Shown in pieces: positions 1 through 5,545 of a stretch of 13,019 nt of DNA (the stretch's first letter is position 1; the number at the start of each line of letters is the position of its first letter). The DNA is from an uncultured Clostridia bacterium (lineage in GTDB: Bacteria; Bacillota; Clostridia; Christensenellales; CAG-1252), in contig CAMOUZ010000024.1 in assembly GCA_946626795.1 (NCBI GenBank), forward strand, positions 1 to 13,019. The letters are read 5' to 3'. A program made the translations under genes and the position numbers. Below the pieces are notes generated by a model that did no database searches, was not told where the DNA came from, and saw only the letters and a list, made by a program, of their open reading frames with translations.

Positions 1-55
1 GCCGACATTATGCATCACCGATGGTGACATTATGTATCTTGCTTGCGCAAGACAT
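1..55 (+). repeat. 55-bp direct repeat, copy 1
   Basis: Positions 1-55 are identical to 210-264, a period of 209 bp. The repeat covers two complete hairpins (15-27 and 37-52) and the 3' arm of a third. The match may extend upstream of the window edge. A recent segmental duplication within the hairpin array, or recombination between arrays, would explain the exact identity. Confidence 0.9.
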
Positions 56-209
56 TATTCACAAGGATAATAAAAAACCCATGTATTTTGCGAACGAGAG
101 AGCAAAATATACATCATGCACCCCACAGGGGTGTACATCATGCCACCGCTCTGCGGTGGTACGACTAAGATAAAAATTCATGTTCGCAAAACATGATGTA
201 TCGGCAAAA

Positions 210-264
210 GCCGACATTATGCATCACCGATGGTGACATTATGTATCTTGCTTGCGCAAGACAT
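210..264 (+). repeat. 55-bp direct repeat, copy 2
   Basis: Exact second copy of bases 1-55. Here the full upstream hairpin (201-214, TCGGC-AAAA-GCCGA) is visible, which the window edge truncates in copy 1. The sequences diverge after position 264, where unique AT-rich DNA carrying the promoter of the four-helix-bundle gene begins. Confidence 0.9.
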
Positions 265-292
265 GTTCATTAAGATTATTAATTATTTGATA

Positions 293-321
293 TTGATAAA
301 AACAAGAAACTGTGATACGAT
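293..321 (+). promoter_or_regulatory. Extended -10 promoter of the four-helix-bundle gene
   Basis: The -35 is TTGATA (293-298) and the -10 is TACGAT (316-321), with a 17-bp spacer and an upstream TG (313-314) that makes an extended -10. A start about 7 nt after the -10 falls at about 328, the A of the downstream ATG. No Shine-Dalgarno sequence precedes that ATG, so the transcript may be leaderless. The same TG-n-TACGAT form occurs in the T-box promoter at 5511-5539. Confidence 0.7.
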
Positions 322-327
322 ATAGCC

Positions 328-684
328 ATGAAAAAAGAAGATAAATTGTCGACATTATCCTTAGAACTTGCCAACCTTTGTGTGAATTTAGCAAAAGACT
401 TGAGCTCAAAAAAAGAGCATAATTTTGCCGATCAGATCAAAAGAAGCGCGACAAGTGTGGCTGCAAATATCGCCGAAGGCGGACATCCGCAAAGTCGAGC
501 CGATATGATTTCCAAGTTTGAGATCGCTTTGAAAGAGGCTTTTGAAACCGATCGTTGGTTGAAGATTCTGAAGAATGCCGATTTAATTGAGGCTACAGAT
601 TTTAAAAAAATCGACAAGATATGCACGAAGATTCGTGTCCTCCTCATCTCCTCCATTCGCACGTTGAAAGAAAGCGTGGCGTAG
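328..684 (+). CDS. Four-helix bundle protein (S23 / Avd-like family)
   Basis: This 118-residue protein has the hallmarks of the family first seen in 23S rRNA intervening sequences and related to the Avd accessory proteins of diversity-generating retroelements. It shows an amphipathic N-terminal helix, a QIKRSATSVAANIAEG core (about residues 37-52), then FEIALKEAFETDRWL (about 64-78) and a C-terminal helix. Length and motif order fit a complete member. Family members form basic oligomeric helical bundles thought to bind nucleic acid; the cellular role is not settled. The gene is clearly more AT-rich than its right-hand neighbour and directly follows the hairpin array, which suggests that array and gene move or act together. 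The ATG is chosen because nothing upstream is in frame and the promoter points to it. The next gene starts 10 bp after the stop. Confidence 0.88.
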   Translation: MKKEDKLSTLSLELANLCVNLAKDLSSKKEHNFADQIKRSATSVAANIAEGGHPQSRADMISKFEIALKEAFETDRWLKILKNADLIEATDFKKIDKICTKIRVLLISSIRTLKESVA

Positions 685-694
685 GGCAGGGGGT

Positions 695-1261
695 ATGGAA
701 AGCAAGGCATCGTACACCCTCATTCGCAGTCGTCGCAAGACGCTCAGCGCTCAGATCAAAGAGGGCAGGCTGGTCGTCCGCGCCCCTCTTCATATGCCGC
801 TCGGCGAGATCGAGAGTTTCCTCTCGAAGCATCAAAATTGGATAGGAAAGCACCTTGCGAAATCGGAGATCCGCAGGGAAGAGGCGGAGGCTGCGCGGCG
901 GCTCACGGCGGAGGAGCTTCGCGCCCTTGCCGCACGGGCGAAAGAGGTCATCTCCTCGCGTGCCGAGCATTTCGCGCCCATCGTCGGCGTCACGTACGGC
1001 AAGATCTCCATTCGCTTCCAAAAATCACGCTGGGGGAGCTGCAATAAAAAAGGAGACCTCAGCTTCAATGGTCTCCTGCTGCTCGCGCCGTCCTCGGTGC
1101 TCGACGCCATCGTGGTGCACGAGCTCTGTCACAGAAAATATATGGATCATTCGGCTCGCTTTTACGCCGAAGTCCTGCGGGTCTGTCCCGATTACCGCGC
1201 CCGCCATAAATGGCTGAAAGAGAATGGGCATCTCCTCCTCGCGATGGCGGGGAAGGCATGA
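695..1261 (+). CDS. YgjP-like (DUF45, M48-type) zinc metallopeptidase
   Basis: This 188-residue protein contains the YgjP/WLM-type metallopeptidase signature. SRWGSCNKKGDLSFN lies at about 111-125, followed by the zinc motif VHELCHRKYMDHS at 141-153. His142 and His146 are likely zinc ligands, Glu143 the catalytic base and His152 a third ligand. The N-terminal part (about 8-55) carries the usual IRRSRRKTLS-like beta segment. Length is slightly below the common ~230 residues. Members are annotated as metal-dependent hydrolases; physiological substrates are generally unknown. A purine-rich AGGGCAGGGGG precedes the ATG. The gene sits 10 bp after the four-helix-bundle gene and could be co-transcribed with it, but its higher GC suggests it is native and the upstream unit is the newcomer. 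Confidence 0.87.
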   Translation: MESKASYTLIRSRRKTLSAQIKEGRLVVRAPLHMPLGEIESFLSKHQNWIGKHLAKSEIRREEAEAARRLTAEELRALAARAKEVISSRAEHFAPIVGVTYGKISIRFQKSRWGSCNKKGDLSFNGLLLLAPSSVLDAIVVHELCHRKYMDHSARFYAEVLRVCPDYRARHKWLKENGHLLLAMAGKA

Positions 1262-1271
1262 TCTCTCGCAC

Positions 1272-1283
1272 GGCGAAAGCGCC
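1272..1283. terminator. Weak hairpin between convergent genes
   Basis: GGCG-AAAG-CGCC is followed by TTACTATTTTT on the plus strand. It lies just after the peptidase stop codon and just before the 3' end of the convergent small gene. The stem is only 4 bp, so terminator function is tentative. Confidence 0.3.
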
Positions 1284-1286
1284 TTA

Positions 1287-1484
1287 CTATTTTTCCTTAT
1301 AATAGAGCATACAATGGCAATAGCCCTCGTAATTCGGGTCGGCGATCTGCTCGCGAAATTCTTTGCACATACATTTCGTCTCTTCCGTGCGTTCGCGGCG
1401 GCAGGGGCAGTATCCGCCCGATTGTTTCAGCCCTTCTTTCACGATATCCACCACTTCTTTATTCTCATTCAATCTTACTTTCAT
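1287..1484 (-). CDS. Ferredoxin:thioredoxin reductase catalytic-subunit-like protein
   Basis: This 65-residue protein shows three CxC pairs: CPC at 26-28, CMC at 38-40 and CHC at 56-58, in the context GYCPCR...TKCMCKEFREQI...EGYCHCMLYY. This is the arrangement of the ferredoxin:thioredoxin reductase catalytic chain, where four cysteines bind a [4Fe-4S] cluster and two form the redox-active disulfide. Plant and cyanobacterial FTR is CPC-X16-CPC-X8-CHC; the spacing here is X9 and X15, as expected for the short stand-alone bacterial and archaeal relatives. Likely role: passing electrons from reduced ferredoxin to a disulfide protein. No thioredoxin or FTR variable chain is visible nearby. The start is supported by a CGGAGG ribosome site 7 nt upstream on the minus strand. 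Confidence 0.85.
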   Translation of the reverse strand: MKVRLNENKEVVDIVKEGLKQSGGYCPCRRERTEETKCMCKEFREQIADPNYEGYCHCMLYYKEK

Positions 1485-1504
1485 CTTTTCGCCTCCGCTT
1501 GATG

Positions 1505-1518
1505 ATTATAGTATAGCA
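1505..1518 (-). promoter_or_regulatory. Extended -10 promoter of the FTR-like gene
   Basis: Read on the minus strand, TGC-TATACT gives an extended -10 (TATACT at 1510-1515). It overlaps a TATAAT at 1505-1510. No good -35 is seen 17 bp upstream. The predicted start near 1503 leaves a leader of about 19 nt containing the CGGAGG ribosome site. Confidence 0.55.
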
Positions 1519-1588
1519 CGTTTCGCTCCCTTCTTGCGAGACACATTTTCAAAGGTCGGAAAATATATTGAAAAGGGAAGTGAGATTA

Positions 1589-1627
1589 CATACGGTCTCC
1601 GTATGTCGCAAGGGAAGAAGTCCCTTG
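1589..1627 (+). promoter_or_regulatory. Twin hairpins just upstream of the BclA-like gene
   Basis: Two perfect 7-bp stem-loops lie back to back. The first is CATACGG-TCT-CCGTATG (1589-1605) and the second is CAAGGGA-AGAAG-TCCCTTG (1609-1627). The second ends 4 nt before the strong AAAGGAGGA ribosome site (1632-1640). They may stabilise the mRNA 5' end or control translation. No convincing promoter is visible upstream on the plus strand, and no T-tract follows either hairpin. Confidence 0.55.
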
Positions 1628-1644
1628 TGCAAAAGGAGGAAATC

Positions 1645-2202
1645 ATGTTTGGATGTTGTAATAATCTCTTCTCATGCAGTAATCGCTGCAACCGTTGCGG
1701 AGGGCAAAACGTAATGCCTCTCCCGATTCCCGTTTTTCCGCCTCAGCCGCCTACGCCCACGCCGCAACCGCGCCTCAGAGGCATGGAGCTGCTTCTTACG
1801 AATAGCGCGGGCGACGCTCTGCAAAATGAAGGCGTCGTTCCTTTTACGACCATTGTGTCGAATAATTTGCAAGGCGTGACGTATGTGCCCGACAGCGGGA
1901 ATATAACGATCGGTCGCGCGGGCACGTATCTTATCAATTGGTGGGTCGCGCTTTCCGAAGGCGATGACAGCGTTGCGACGGCAGGCGAGGATGAAGGCGT
2001 CGCCTTTTCCATTACGGTGAACGGTGTCACCGTATCCAGCGCCTATGCGGGCGGAGGCACTGAGCAGATCAGCGGGAGCAGTCTCGTGATCATCGGTTCC
2101 GTTCCGACGACCGTACGCCTTGTGAATGAATCGGGCTGCAAAGTGCAGTTTGCCGAAGGAACGATAGGGCAGGCGGGAATGACGATCACCACCGTCGCCT
2201 GA
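1645..2202 (+). CDS. BclA/C1q-like jelly-roll surface protein with Cys-rich head
   Basis: This 185-residue protein has three parts. Residues 1-20 form a cysteine-rich head (Cys4, 5, 11, 15, 18), residues 24-43 a proline-rich linker (PPQPPTPTPQP), and residues 48-185 a C-terminal domain. That domain follows the BclA/C1q-TNF-like pattern: a GNITIGRAGTYLINWWVAL strand pair, FSITVNG, a QISGSSLV segment and a final GQAGMTI strand. Such domains trimerise and cap collagen-like fibres on clostridial and Bacillus spore or cell surfaces. Here the Gly-X-Y collagen stretch is missing and the proline linker replaces it. There is no N-terminal signal peptide, which fits a spore-coat or exosporium protein assembled from the mother cell. 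The ATG at 1645 is fixed by AAAGGAGGA at 1632-1640. An open frame extends upstream to 1363, but it runs antisense through the FTR-like gene. Confidence 0.78.
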   Translation: MFGCCNNLFSCSNRCNRCGGQNVMPLPIPVFPPQPPTPTPQPRLRGMELLLTNSAGDALQNEGVVPFTTIVSNNLQGVTYVPDSGNITIGRAGTYLINWWVALSEGDDSVATAGEDEGVAFSITVNGVTVSSAYAGGGTEQISGSSLVIIGSVPTTVRLVNESGCKVQFAEGTIGQAGMTITTVA

Positions 2203-2242
2203 GTGTAAGACGGCTATCGCCGCATAAGAATGTCTTCGGCGC

Positions 2243-2341
2243 GGATATATTCGCTGGCGCAAATGCGATATGGCGCTTTGCTCCGCGATATATCCTCCGG
2301 ATACGATATGTCCGAAGGACGTGAATTGTTTTGCGCTCAAA
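2243..2341. repeat. Second short-hairpin array (GATATG-type linker)
   Basis: Within non-coding DNA, small stem-loops are joined by GATAT/GATATG-like linkers. They include TCGC...GCGA (2251-2268), ATCC-TCC-GGAT (2291-2301), TCC-GAA-GGA (2311-2319) and TTTG-CGCT-CAAA (2330-2341). A larger hairpin also forms: GGATATAT (2243-2250) pairs with ATATATCC (2287-2294), and GCAAA (2259-2263) with TTTGC (2277-2281). The layout is the same as in the array at 1-264, but the linker differs and no four-helix-bundle gene adjoins it here. Function unknown. Confidence 0.6.
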
Positions 2342-2392
2342 TATCAACTATCAAATAATTCGCAGAAGGGTGTGGATGCAAGGCTTTTCATC

Positions 2393-2524
2393 ATATAAAG
2401 TGGCGGCGTAGAGTGGTCGAGACTCGACGAAAAATCGCGCAGGCGCGTACTTGTCGTACGTAACTGCGCGATTTTGAAGTCAGAAACAAAGCGAATGCGC
2501 CGCTATACGCCGTCACTTTCTATA
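2393..2524. repeat. Nested palindromic element overlapping the trkH stop
   Basis: An outer inverted repeat pairs AAAGTGGCGGCGTA (2397-2410) with TACGCCGTCACTTT (2506-2519) at 13 of 14 positions, with a few more pairs outside it. Inside are GTCGA-GAC-TCGAC (2416-2428) and a perfect 11-bp stem, AAAATCGCGCA (2431-2441) with TGCGCGATTTT (2465-2475). The loop of that stem holds another small stem, CGTAC/GTACG. The right outer arm includes the trkH stop codon (2513-2515). Size and terminal inverted repeats resemble a miniature mobile element or REP-like repeat; a composite terminator is the alternative. Confidence 0.55.
2431..2475. terminator. Probable bidirectional terminator
   Basis: The 11-bp perfect stem AAAATCGCGCA/TGCGCGATTTT has A- and T-rich outer ends. 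Its stem ends in TTTT on the plus strand and in TTTTT on the minus strand. It lies between the 3' ends of the BclA-like gene (plus) and trkH (minus), where a shared terminator is expected. The 23-nt loop, itself structured, is larger than usual. Confidence 0.5.
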
Positions 2525-3976
2525 AGTGGCGGGGGAGAAAAGAACGATGAGGGGGAATATCTCCAACCTTCCGAAGAGCATTTCAAGGGACAAAACCACC
2601 TTGGAGAAATAAGAGTACCCGCTGAAATTCGCGGCGGGACCGACGAGGTTGAAGCCCGGACCGATATTGCTGATGCAGGAGAGGGAGGCGGAGAAATTCG
2701 TCATGAAATCTCCGAAATCCTCGATGGAGATGAGGATGCCGCAGAAAATGAGGATCGCCACCCAAGTGACAAAATAAATGCGGACGTTTCCGATGGTTTG
2801 CGGACTGACGGGCTCGCCTTCCATCTTCACGGTGACGATCTCTCGGGGGTGGACCATCTTGCGGATATCCGCGGCGGTGGACTTCGAGAGGATGATCATT
2901 CTGGACATCTTGATGCCGCCCGCCGTGCTTCCCGCCATGCCGCCGAAGACCATAAGAAGAAGGAGGATCACCTTGGAGAGGGTGGGCCAGGCATTATAAT
3001 CGATGGAGGAGAAGCCCGTCGTGGAGCTCAGCGACAGGACTTGGAAGGAAGAATAGCGCAGCGCCGTGCCGAAATTATCGATGGCGGTGACGGCGGAAAG
3101 ATAGACATTGAAGGCGACGATGAAGATGGCGGCGACGACCGTAATGAAAAAGACGCGCGCTTCCTCATTCTTGAGCGCCTTGACGACATGTCCCGTCAGG
3201 AGGAGGAAGTAGAGATTGAAATTCACGGAGAAGAGGAACATAAATACCGTGATGACGATCTCGATATAGAGGCTTCCGTAAGCGCCGATGCTGTTATTCT
3301 TCACGCTGAAACCGCCCGTGCCCGCATTCGCAAGCGCCGTCGTGATGCTGTCGAAAACGGGCATCTTGCCCGCAAGGAGAAAGACCATCTCGAGGAGGGT
3401 CAGCGCGATATAGATGCCGTAAAGGATGCGCGCCGTATGCCCCATTTTGGACGTAAGCTTTCCCACGTTCGGCCCCGTGGCTTCCGCGCGGAAAGCATGC
3501 ATGATGCCCGCATTATTCTTGGGCAGGACGGCGAGCACGAAGACGAGCACGCCCATGCCGCCGATCCAGTTCGTGAAGCTGCGCCAGAAGAGGATGCTTC
3601 TCGGCAGGCTCTCCACGTCCGAAAGGACGGAAGCTCCCGTCGTTGTGAAACCGGATATCGTTTCGAAAAGCGCGTCGAGGTAATGATGGATGGCTTTCGT
3701 GATGACGAAGGGGAGGGCGCCGATGAGAGACATCAGGAGCCAAGCGAAAGCCACGATGGCAAAGCCTTCCTTCGCATAAATATTCTTATCTTCATTTTCG
3801 CGGGAGCGAATGAAAAAAGTGGGGACGGAAAGGAGGAGAAGGGCGAAGATGGGGATCAAAAAGCCCCAATACGTGGCTTCGCCGTAGATCGCCGCCACGA
3901 TGATGGGAAGGACGAGCACCGCCGCTTCCGCGATGAGGGTTTTCCCGAGAACTTTCGCTACCGTTTTCCAATTCAT
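2513..3976 (-). CDS. trkH: Potassium uptake channel subunit TrkH
   Basis: This 487-residue integral membrane protein is the K+-translocating subunit of a Trk/Ktr-type system. The four pore-loop repeats of the family are visible with their filter glycines: ISGFTTTGAS (about 107-116), ANAGTGGFS (216-224), SLSSTTGFSS (315-324) and CISNIGPGF (434-442). Hydrophobic segments include about 13-31, 37-57, 72-92, 183-202, 237-262, 275-297, 335-350 and 400-418. GGMAGSTAGGIKMSR (345-359) is also typical of TrkH. Length is normal. The ATG lies 2 bp after the trkA stop, so the pair is one operon. No upstream promoter of its own is seen. The C-terminus ends in FSPATYRK, as usual in the family; the last codons lie in the right arm of the palindromic element at 2393-2524. 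Confidence 0.95.
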   Translation of the reverse strand: MNWKTVAKVLGKTLIAEAAVLVLPIIVAAIYGEATYWGFLIPIFALLLLSVPTFFIRSRENEDKNIYAKEGFAIVAFAWLLMSLIGALPFVITKAIHHYLDALFETISGFTTTGASVLSDVESLPRSILFWRSFTNWIGGMGVLVFVLAVLPKNNAGIMHAFRAEATGPNVGKLTSKMGHTARILYGIYIALTLLEMVFLLAGKMPVFDSITTALANAGTGGFSVKNNSIGAYGSLYIEIVITVFMFLFSVNFNLYFLLLTGHVVKALKNEEARVFFITVVAAIFIVAFNVYLSAVTAIDNFGTALRYSSFQVLSLSSTTGFSSIDYNAWPTLSKVILLLLMVFGGMAGSTAGGIKMSRMIILSKSTAADIRKMVHPREIVTVKMEGEPVSPQTIGNVRIYFVTWVAILIFCGILISIEDFGDFMTNFSASLSCISNIGPGFNLVGPAANFSGYSYFSKVVLSLEMLFGRLEIFPLIVLFSPATYRK

Positions 3977-3978
3977 AA

Positions 3979-5331
3979 TTATTTCAGGATCTGATTGAGT
4001 TCGGCGACTTGTTTCACGCCCGTTACCACGAGCACTTTATCGTGTTCGCAGAGGGTGGTGTCGCCCGAAGGCAGGATGAATTCTCCGTCGCGGACGAGCC
4101 CGCAGAGGAGGACGTTATTTTTGAGTTTCAGCTCTTTCAAGGGGATGCCGAGTCCCTTGAAATCCCCATCCACGGTGAATTCGATGGCTTCCGCCTTGTC
4201 GTGGATGCGATAAAGCGCGTTGATGCCTTCGCCGTCTTCCACTTGGTGCGCCCTGACGAAACGCACGAGAAGGTCGGAAATGACCTCGTGGGGGGAGATG
4301 ACGGTGTCCAGCCCGAGCTTATTCACCATCTTGCCGAGGGGGCGGGAAAGGATCTTTGCGATGACTTTCTTATCGCCGAAAGAAGAGGCGTAAAGCGCCA
4401 CGACGGCATTCTCTTCGTCCACGGTGGTGAGGGCGATGAAAGCGTCCGCTTCACGAATGCCTTCTTCGTCGAGCACCGAAGTGTCCGTGCCGTCGGCGCA
4501 GATCACAGTGGCGCGCGTGAGCTCTTCGTCCAGCTCGCGGCAACGATCCTCGTCGATCTCGATGATCTTGACTTTCACGCCTTTATCGAGGAGCTCTTTC
4601 GCAAGATAATAGGTGATGCGTCCGCCGCCAACGATGATGACGTCCTTGGCGCGTTGTTTGAAAAGCTTGATCTTTTTGGAAGACTCTAAGAGGGATTCCT
4701 CCGTGGAGGCAACGTAGATGAGATCTCCCGCTTGCAGGACAAAATCGCCTTTCGGGATGTAAGATTTGTCCCCGCGGATCACGACGGCGAAAAGCAAGTT
4801 TCCGTCCGTTTTGCGGGCGGCTTCCGCCACGGGAAGTCCTGCGATGGGACTGTTTTCATTGATGCGAAGCTCGGTGAGGGTCATTTTGCCGGAGGCGAAA
4901 GAATCCGCGGAAATGGCGGAAGGGAATTTCAGGATCTGGGCGATCTCCATCGCCGTGCGGTACTCGGGGTTGAACATCATGTCCACGCCGAGCTCGTCTT
5001 TTAATCCCGCGAGGGAATTGAAATATTTCGGATCGCGCACTCTCGCGACGGTGTGCTTCGCGCCCATTTTCTTCGCAAGGACGGAAGAGAGGATATTCAG
5101 CTCGTCGCGGAGGGTGCAGGCAAAGAAGCAGTCCGCTTTTCCCACCTCGGCGTCCGCGAGGATATTCCTGTCGAGACAGCTGCCCACCACGCCCTTAACG
5201 TCACTGCGGGTGACGAGAGCGTCCACGGTGTCGAAATCTTCGTCCACGACGGTTACGTCGTGTTTCTCATTCAATAAACGGAGCGCAAGCGCGCTTCCGG
5301 TCATTCCTATGCCAACGATGACTACTTTCAT
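3979..5331 (-). CDS. trkA: Trk system potassium regulatory protein TrkA
   Basis: This 450-residue cytoplasmic NAD-binding subunit gates TrkH. It has the usual duplicated architecture. The first RCK/Rossmann domain starts MKVVIVGIGMTGSALA (GxGxxG at 7-12) with the acidic residue Asp30 ending beta-2, followed by a TrkA_C domain (about 140-220). A second Rossmann domain begins VIIVGGGRITYYLA (231-244, acidic end at EIDED 258-262), followed by a second TrkA_C domain (about 365-450). The full length matches the two-domain TrkA type rather than single-domain KtrA. The ATG at 5331 is chosen because the first beta strand begins there; a TTG at 5367 is in frame but coincides with the -35 box. AAGGAG is only 1 nt from the ATG, too close for normal use. 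Divergent from the T-box operon. Confidence 0.95.
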   Translation of the reverse strand: MKVVIVGIGMTGSALALRLLNEKHDVTVVDEDFDTVDALVTRSDVKGVVGSCLDRNILADAEVGKADCFFACTLRDELNILSSVLAKKMGAKHTVARVRDPKYFNSLAGLKDELGVDMMFNPEYRTAMEIAQILKFPSAISADSFASGKMTLTELRINENSPIAGLPVAEAARKTDGNLLFAVVIRGDKSYIPKGDFVLQAGDLIYVASTEESLLESSKKIKLFKQRAKDVIIVGGGRITYYLAKELLDKGVKVKIIEIDEDRCRELDEELTRATVICADGTDTSVLDEEGIREADAFIALTTVDEENAVVALYASSFGDKKVIAKILSRPLGKMVNKLGLDTVISPHEVISDLLVRFVRAHQVEDGEGINALYRIHDKAEAIEFTVDGDFKGLGIPLKELKLKNNVLLCGLVRDGEFILPSGDTTLCEHDKVLVVTGVKQVAELNQILK

Positions 5332-5338
5332 ACTCCTT

Positions 5339-5367
5339 ATCTTACTACTTTGTTCCCGCGATGTCAA
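5339..5367 (-). promoter_or_regulatory. trkAH promoter, possibly leaderless
   Basis: On the minus strand, a consensus TTGACA (5362-5367) is followed after 17 bp by TAAGAT (5339-5344). Transcription about 7 nt later would begin at about 5332, directly beside the trkA ATG at 5331. That leaves no room for a 5' leader, and the AAGGAG next to the ATG would lie upstream of the start point. Confidence 0.65.
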
Positions 5368-5391
5368 ATCGTGAGGATGTCCTTTTTAGTA

Positions 5392-5476
5392 GTAGGTGCC
5401 GCTAGGCGCTCCGATACCCGCTTTTCGGGCTTGTTCTTTCGGAAATTTTTTCCTGAAAACGCGGAAAAAGCGCGCG
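5392..5476. other. Intergenic stretch with small stem-loops between divergent promoters
   Basis: The DNA between the divergent trkA and T-box promoters holds several short dyads. These include CCCG-CTTTT-CGGG (5417-5429) and GGAAA-TTT-TTTCC (5441-5453), plus GC-rich CGCGGAAAAAGCGCG. No open frame, RNA gene or second promoter is evident. They may be remnants of palindromic repeats. Confidence 0.35.
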
Positions 5477-5510
5477 CCTTGTTTCTTGCAAAAAAAATAT
5501 CGAAAAAAGT

Positions 5511-5539
5511 TTGACAAAGCAAAATAAGAGTGCTACGAT
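5511..5539 (+). promoter_or_regulatory. Strong promoter of the T-box operon
   Basis: A perfect TTGACA (5511-5516), a 17-bp spacer and TACGAT (5534-5539) with an extended TG (5531-5532). The predicted start is about 5546, which puts the whole T-box leader in the transcript. The consensus -35 fits a constitutively strong promoter whose output is set by attenuation downstream. Confidence 0.85.
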
Positions 5540-5545
5540 AGGGAT

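Larger units (their letters stand above)
1..264. repeat. Array of short hairpins with conserved linkers
   Basis: This non-coding stretch is a run of small perfect stem-loops with unrelated stems, joined by a recurring linker resembling ACATCATGCA, CATTATGCA or CATTATGTA. Hairpins seen: 15-27 (TCACC/GGTGA), 37-52 (TCTTGC/GCAAGA), 84-109 (TATTTTGC/GCAAAATA), 119-133 (CACCCC/GGGGTG), 143-159 (CCACCGC/GCGGTGG), 179-195 (CATGTT/AACATG), 201-214 (TCGGC/GCCGA), then copies of the first two at 224-236 and 246-261. The window starts inside another copy of the GCCGA arm, so the array continues upstream. It ends about 65 bp before a four-helix-bundle gene. It is not a CRISPR, because the constant part is short and the variable part is itself palindromic. 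Its function is unknown; it could be a structured RNA, a target of the adjacent protein, or a mobile repeat. Confidence 0.8.

Noticed and set aside
1..264. Possible CRISPR array
   Set aside because: The constant part is only about 9-10 nt, the variable parts are palindromes of unequal size, the only long repeat has two copies, and no cas gene is present.
1561..1600. Sporulation sigma-E or sigma-K promoter before the BclA-like gene (CATACGGT)
   Set aside because: The distance to any AATAT- or AC-type -35 is wrong, and CATACGG is one arm of a perfect hairpin, so the resemblance is not convincing.
1363..1644. Extended N-terminus of the BclA-like protein
   Set aside because: It overlaps the FTR-like gene in antisense. 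The strong AAAGGAGGA at 1632-1640 selects the ATG at 1645.
2474..3994. 506-residue plus-strand open frame opposite trkH
   Set aside because: The translation is a low-complexity Asp/Glu/His/Arg-rich shadow with no fold signature, while the minus strand encodes a textbook TrkH with all four pore loops.
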